From NCBI GenBank assembly GCA_934371915.1, contig CAKROE010000053.1, positions 1-16,162 of the forward strand: a stretch of DNA of 16,162 bases, written 5' to 3'. The stretch comes from an uncultured Blautia sp. GTDB taxonomy: Bacteria > Bacillota > Clostridia > Lachnospirales > Lachnospiraceae. A program made the position numbers and the translations under genes. The notes under the pieces are model-generated. The model did not search any database. It saw only the letters and a program-made list of their open reading frames with translations, and was not told where the DNA came from. Shown piece after piece: positions 14,904-16,162 of this stretch; the first letter of the stretch is position 1, and each line of letters opens with the position of its first letter.

Positions 14904-14961
14904 TGTGGAATCGTTCTCACATCTTGATAACATTATAATACCCTGTTTCTTTTTTTGTAAA
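14904..14961 (-). promoter_or_regulatory. scrAB promoter with LacI/CcpA-type operator
   Basis: TTTACA (14961-14956), an 18-bp spacer and TATAAT (14937-14932) form the promoter, with transcription starting near 14925. The imperfect palindrome TGTGAGAACGATTCCACA (14921-14904), centred on CG as in LacI-family operators, covers about +4 to +21. Its inner 14 bases match the cre consensus TGWAANCGNTNWCA at all but two positions, so ScrR, CcpA or both could bind. A 7-bp inverted repeat, ATATAAA-N9-TTTATAT (14881-14903), directly follows. A leader of about 150 nt precedes the scrA start. Confidence 0.7.
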
Positions 14962-15010
14962 GATGCAAGATGTAACAAATATTCTGCCCTAAATTTGTAT
15001 ATATTACACG

Positions 15011-15041
15011 AAAAACAGTCTCGTTACTTACAAAAATGAGA
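15011..15041 (-). terminator. Probable terminator after scrR
   Basis: TCTCATT (15041-15035) pairs with AACGAGA (15025-15019) with one mismatch and is followed by CTGTTTTTC. It starts 3 nt after the scrR stop and is a weak stem, so some read-through into scrA is possible. Confidence 0.45.
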
Positions 15042-15043
15042 TG

Positions 15044-16024
15044 TTAGCGGCTGGTCTGCCGTTCTACCAGCTCGCAGCTCATTTTGATTTCTTTGCAGAC
15101 ACCGCCATCATGCTCAATCAGATCCGCAAGCATTGCCGCGGCTTCTCTCCCACTGGTTTTGTAATAGAAATGCACAGTTGTAAGCTTCGGCTCTACGATC
15201 TTGCCAAGCGCACCATCACCGATTCCGACTACCTGTACATCTTCCGGTATACGAAGTCCCACTTCCTTAAGATAAGTCATAGCTCCGATTGCCATCGTAT
15301 CGGTCGCACAGACAAGGGAATCAATCGTCGGATCTTTTTCAAAAAGCTCACATGCCATCTCATATCCGGATTCCATCGTAAAATTCCCTTCTTTAAAGTA
15401 TTCCTGTGAAATCGTAATCTTTTTCTTGCGAAGGGCAGACTCGAAGCCTTTTTTCCGGTGCTGTCCAACAGCCTCATCACGTTCTGTAACACCGATGTAT
15501 GCAAATTTCCTGCCTTTTTCGAGAAGCCTTTCCGTCACCAGAGCCGCCGCCCGGTAATCATCCTGAAAGACACATGGGTATCCTTCCAGATGCTGTCCGA
15601 GAAGCACAATCGGCACCTTATAATCCTTCAGCATCTGCTTATGTTTTTTCGTAAACATCGTCGCAATAAAAATCACGCCGTCAACCTGGCGTTCTTTAAA
15701 AAGCGACAAATATTTCAGCTCTTCATCCAGATTATTGTTCGTATTTGCAAGGATAAGCTGATACCCTCTTGCAGTCAGGACATCACTGATCCCGGCAACT
15801 TCGCGGCTGATTGTATCTGAATTGATCTTCGGCAGGATCACACCGATCAGACTGGTCTTCTTGGTCCTGAGCATCTGTGCCTGTGAAGATGGCTGATATC
15901 CGGTTTCTTCTATCACCCGGCGGATAACTGCTTTCTTTTCCTCACTGACATAACCATTATTCAGATATCTGGACACTGTAGCTCTGGAAACTCCAGCCAT
16001 CTTCGCTATTTCATTAATATTCAT
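15044..16024 (-). CDS. scrR: LacI-family sucrose operon repressor
   Basis: The 326-residue regulator opens with a LacI helix-turn-helix, INEIAKMAGVSRATVSRYLNN (residues 3-23), then a hinge helix region, GYQPSSQAQMLRTKKT, and a periplasmic-binding-protein-like sugar domain, starting SLIGVILPKINSDTISREV and ending in ELVERQTSR. The segment GRKFAYIGVTERDEAVGQHRKKGF and the effector-domain motif VCATDTMAIGAM are typical of the family. The ATG at 16024 follows GAGGAAG. Placed directly upstream of scrA-scrB and in the same direction, it most likely represses them in the absence of sucrose or its products (fructose or fructose 6-phosphate are common effectors in related systems, not shown here). Confidence 0.93.
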   Translation of the reverse strand: MNINEIAKMAGVSRATVSRYLNNGYVSEEKKAVIRRVIEETGYQPSSQAQMLRTKKTSLIGVILPKINSDTISREVAGISDVLTARGYQLILANTNNNLDEELKYLSLFKERQVDGVIFIATMFTKKHKQMLKDYKVPIVLLGQHLEGYPCVFQDDYRAAALVTERLLEKGRKFAYIGVTERDEAVGQHRKKGFESALRKKKITISQEYFKEGNFTMESGYEMACELFEKDPTIDSLVCATDTMAIGAMTYLKEVGLRIPEDVQVVGIGDGALGKIVEPKLTTVHFYYKTSGREAAAMLADLIEHDGGVCKEIKMSCELVERQTSR

Positions 16025-16037
16025 GCAAAACTTCCTC

Positions 16038-16156
16038 TTTCACACTGTTTGTAATATTATTTCACACGTATTTTTCGCATTATTTATTTACCCTATCCGG
16101 TGACAAAGGTTACTGTCCTCTCTGTCCCCAATAACCAACAATTTTTTTCTATTATA
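16038..16156 (-). promoter_or_regulatory. Upstream region of scrR with candidate promoters and repeats
   Basis: Two candidate promoters are seen: a perfect TATAAT at 16156-16151, whose -35 would lie outside the window, and TTGTCA (about 16106-16101) followed after 16 bp by AATAAT. An inverted repeat GGTTACTG...CAATAACC (16108-16136, one mismatch in eight) lies between them, and GTGTGAAA occurs twice in direct orientation (16038-16045 and 16060-16067, 22 bp apart). The role of these repeats is not known; autoregulation by ScrR is one option. Confidence 0.35.
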
Positions 16157-16162
16157 CTACAG

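Noticed and set aside
1..16162. CRISPR arrays, insertion sequences, tRNA or rRNA genes, phage or attachment sites
   Set aside because: No regular repeat-spacer pattern, transposase, integrase or tRNA/rRNA-like sequence was seen. The region reads as ordinary chromosomal metabolic operons with similar codon use throughout.

Overview
The window looks like part of the chromosome of an anaerobic, gut-type Firmicute, most likely a Lachnospiraceae member (Blautia, Dorea, Ruminococcus or Mediterraneibacter-like). This is inferred from moderate-to-low GC with A/T-rich intergenic regions, strong purine-rich Shine-Dalgarno sites, a pyruvate formate-lyase pair, two U32-family proteins and the style of the AraC, LacI and PTS proteins. 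I cannot assign a species. All eleven genes I accept lie on the minus strand, so transcription runs from right to left. Long plus-strand reading frames are antisense shadows of these genes.

In transcription order (right to left):
(1) 16162-11337, a sucrose module: a LacI-type repressor (scrR), a sucrose-type PTS EIIBCA permease (scrA) and a GH32 sucrose-6-phosphate hydrolase (scrB). scrA and scrB overlap by one base. scrA has a TTTACA-18-TATAAT promoter with a LacI/CcpA-type operator (TGTGAGAACGATTCCACA) just downstream of the predicted transcription start. The scrB terminator follows.
(2) 11353-8795, two adjacent cysteine-rich U32-type proteins. The first has an extra N-terminal beta-rich domain. 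Their promoter is embedded in the scrB terminator. They resemble the two-subunit layout of Fe-S U32 hydroxylation factors such as UbiU/UbiV, but their substrate is unknown.
(3) 8690-5482, pflB-pflA (pyruvate formate-lyase and its radical-SAM activase), with a promoter overlapped by palindromes and a terminator at the end.
(4) 5446-2904, a phosphoribosyltransferase-fold protein followed 18 nt later by a CodB-type cytosine permease, with their own TTGACA-17-TAATCT promoter and a strong terminator. No cytosine deaminase is present in the window.
(5) 2885-1242, an AraC-family regulator followed by a small two-TM protein, closed by a terminator.
(6) 1167-1, the promoter and first 343 codons of a sugar ABC transporter solute-binding protein that runs off the left edge. 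Its promoter carries three directly repeated 13-mers, one over the -35 position and the next 21 bp upstream, the geometry of AraC-family activator sites.

In five genes (araC, the U32 pair, scrA and, as a contrast, the well-placed others) the Shine-Dalgarno site decides the start. For araC, both U32 genes and scrA I place the start downstream of the longest possible one. The two most promising leads are the U32 pair and the cytosine-permease/phosphoribosyltransferase pair. The AraC-site array is the clearest regulatory structure. All functions are inferred from sequence reading only; no database search was run.
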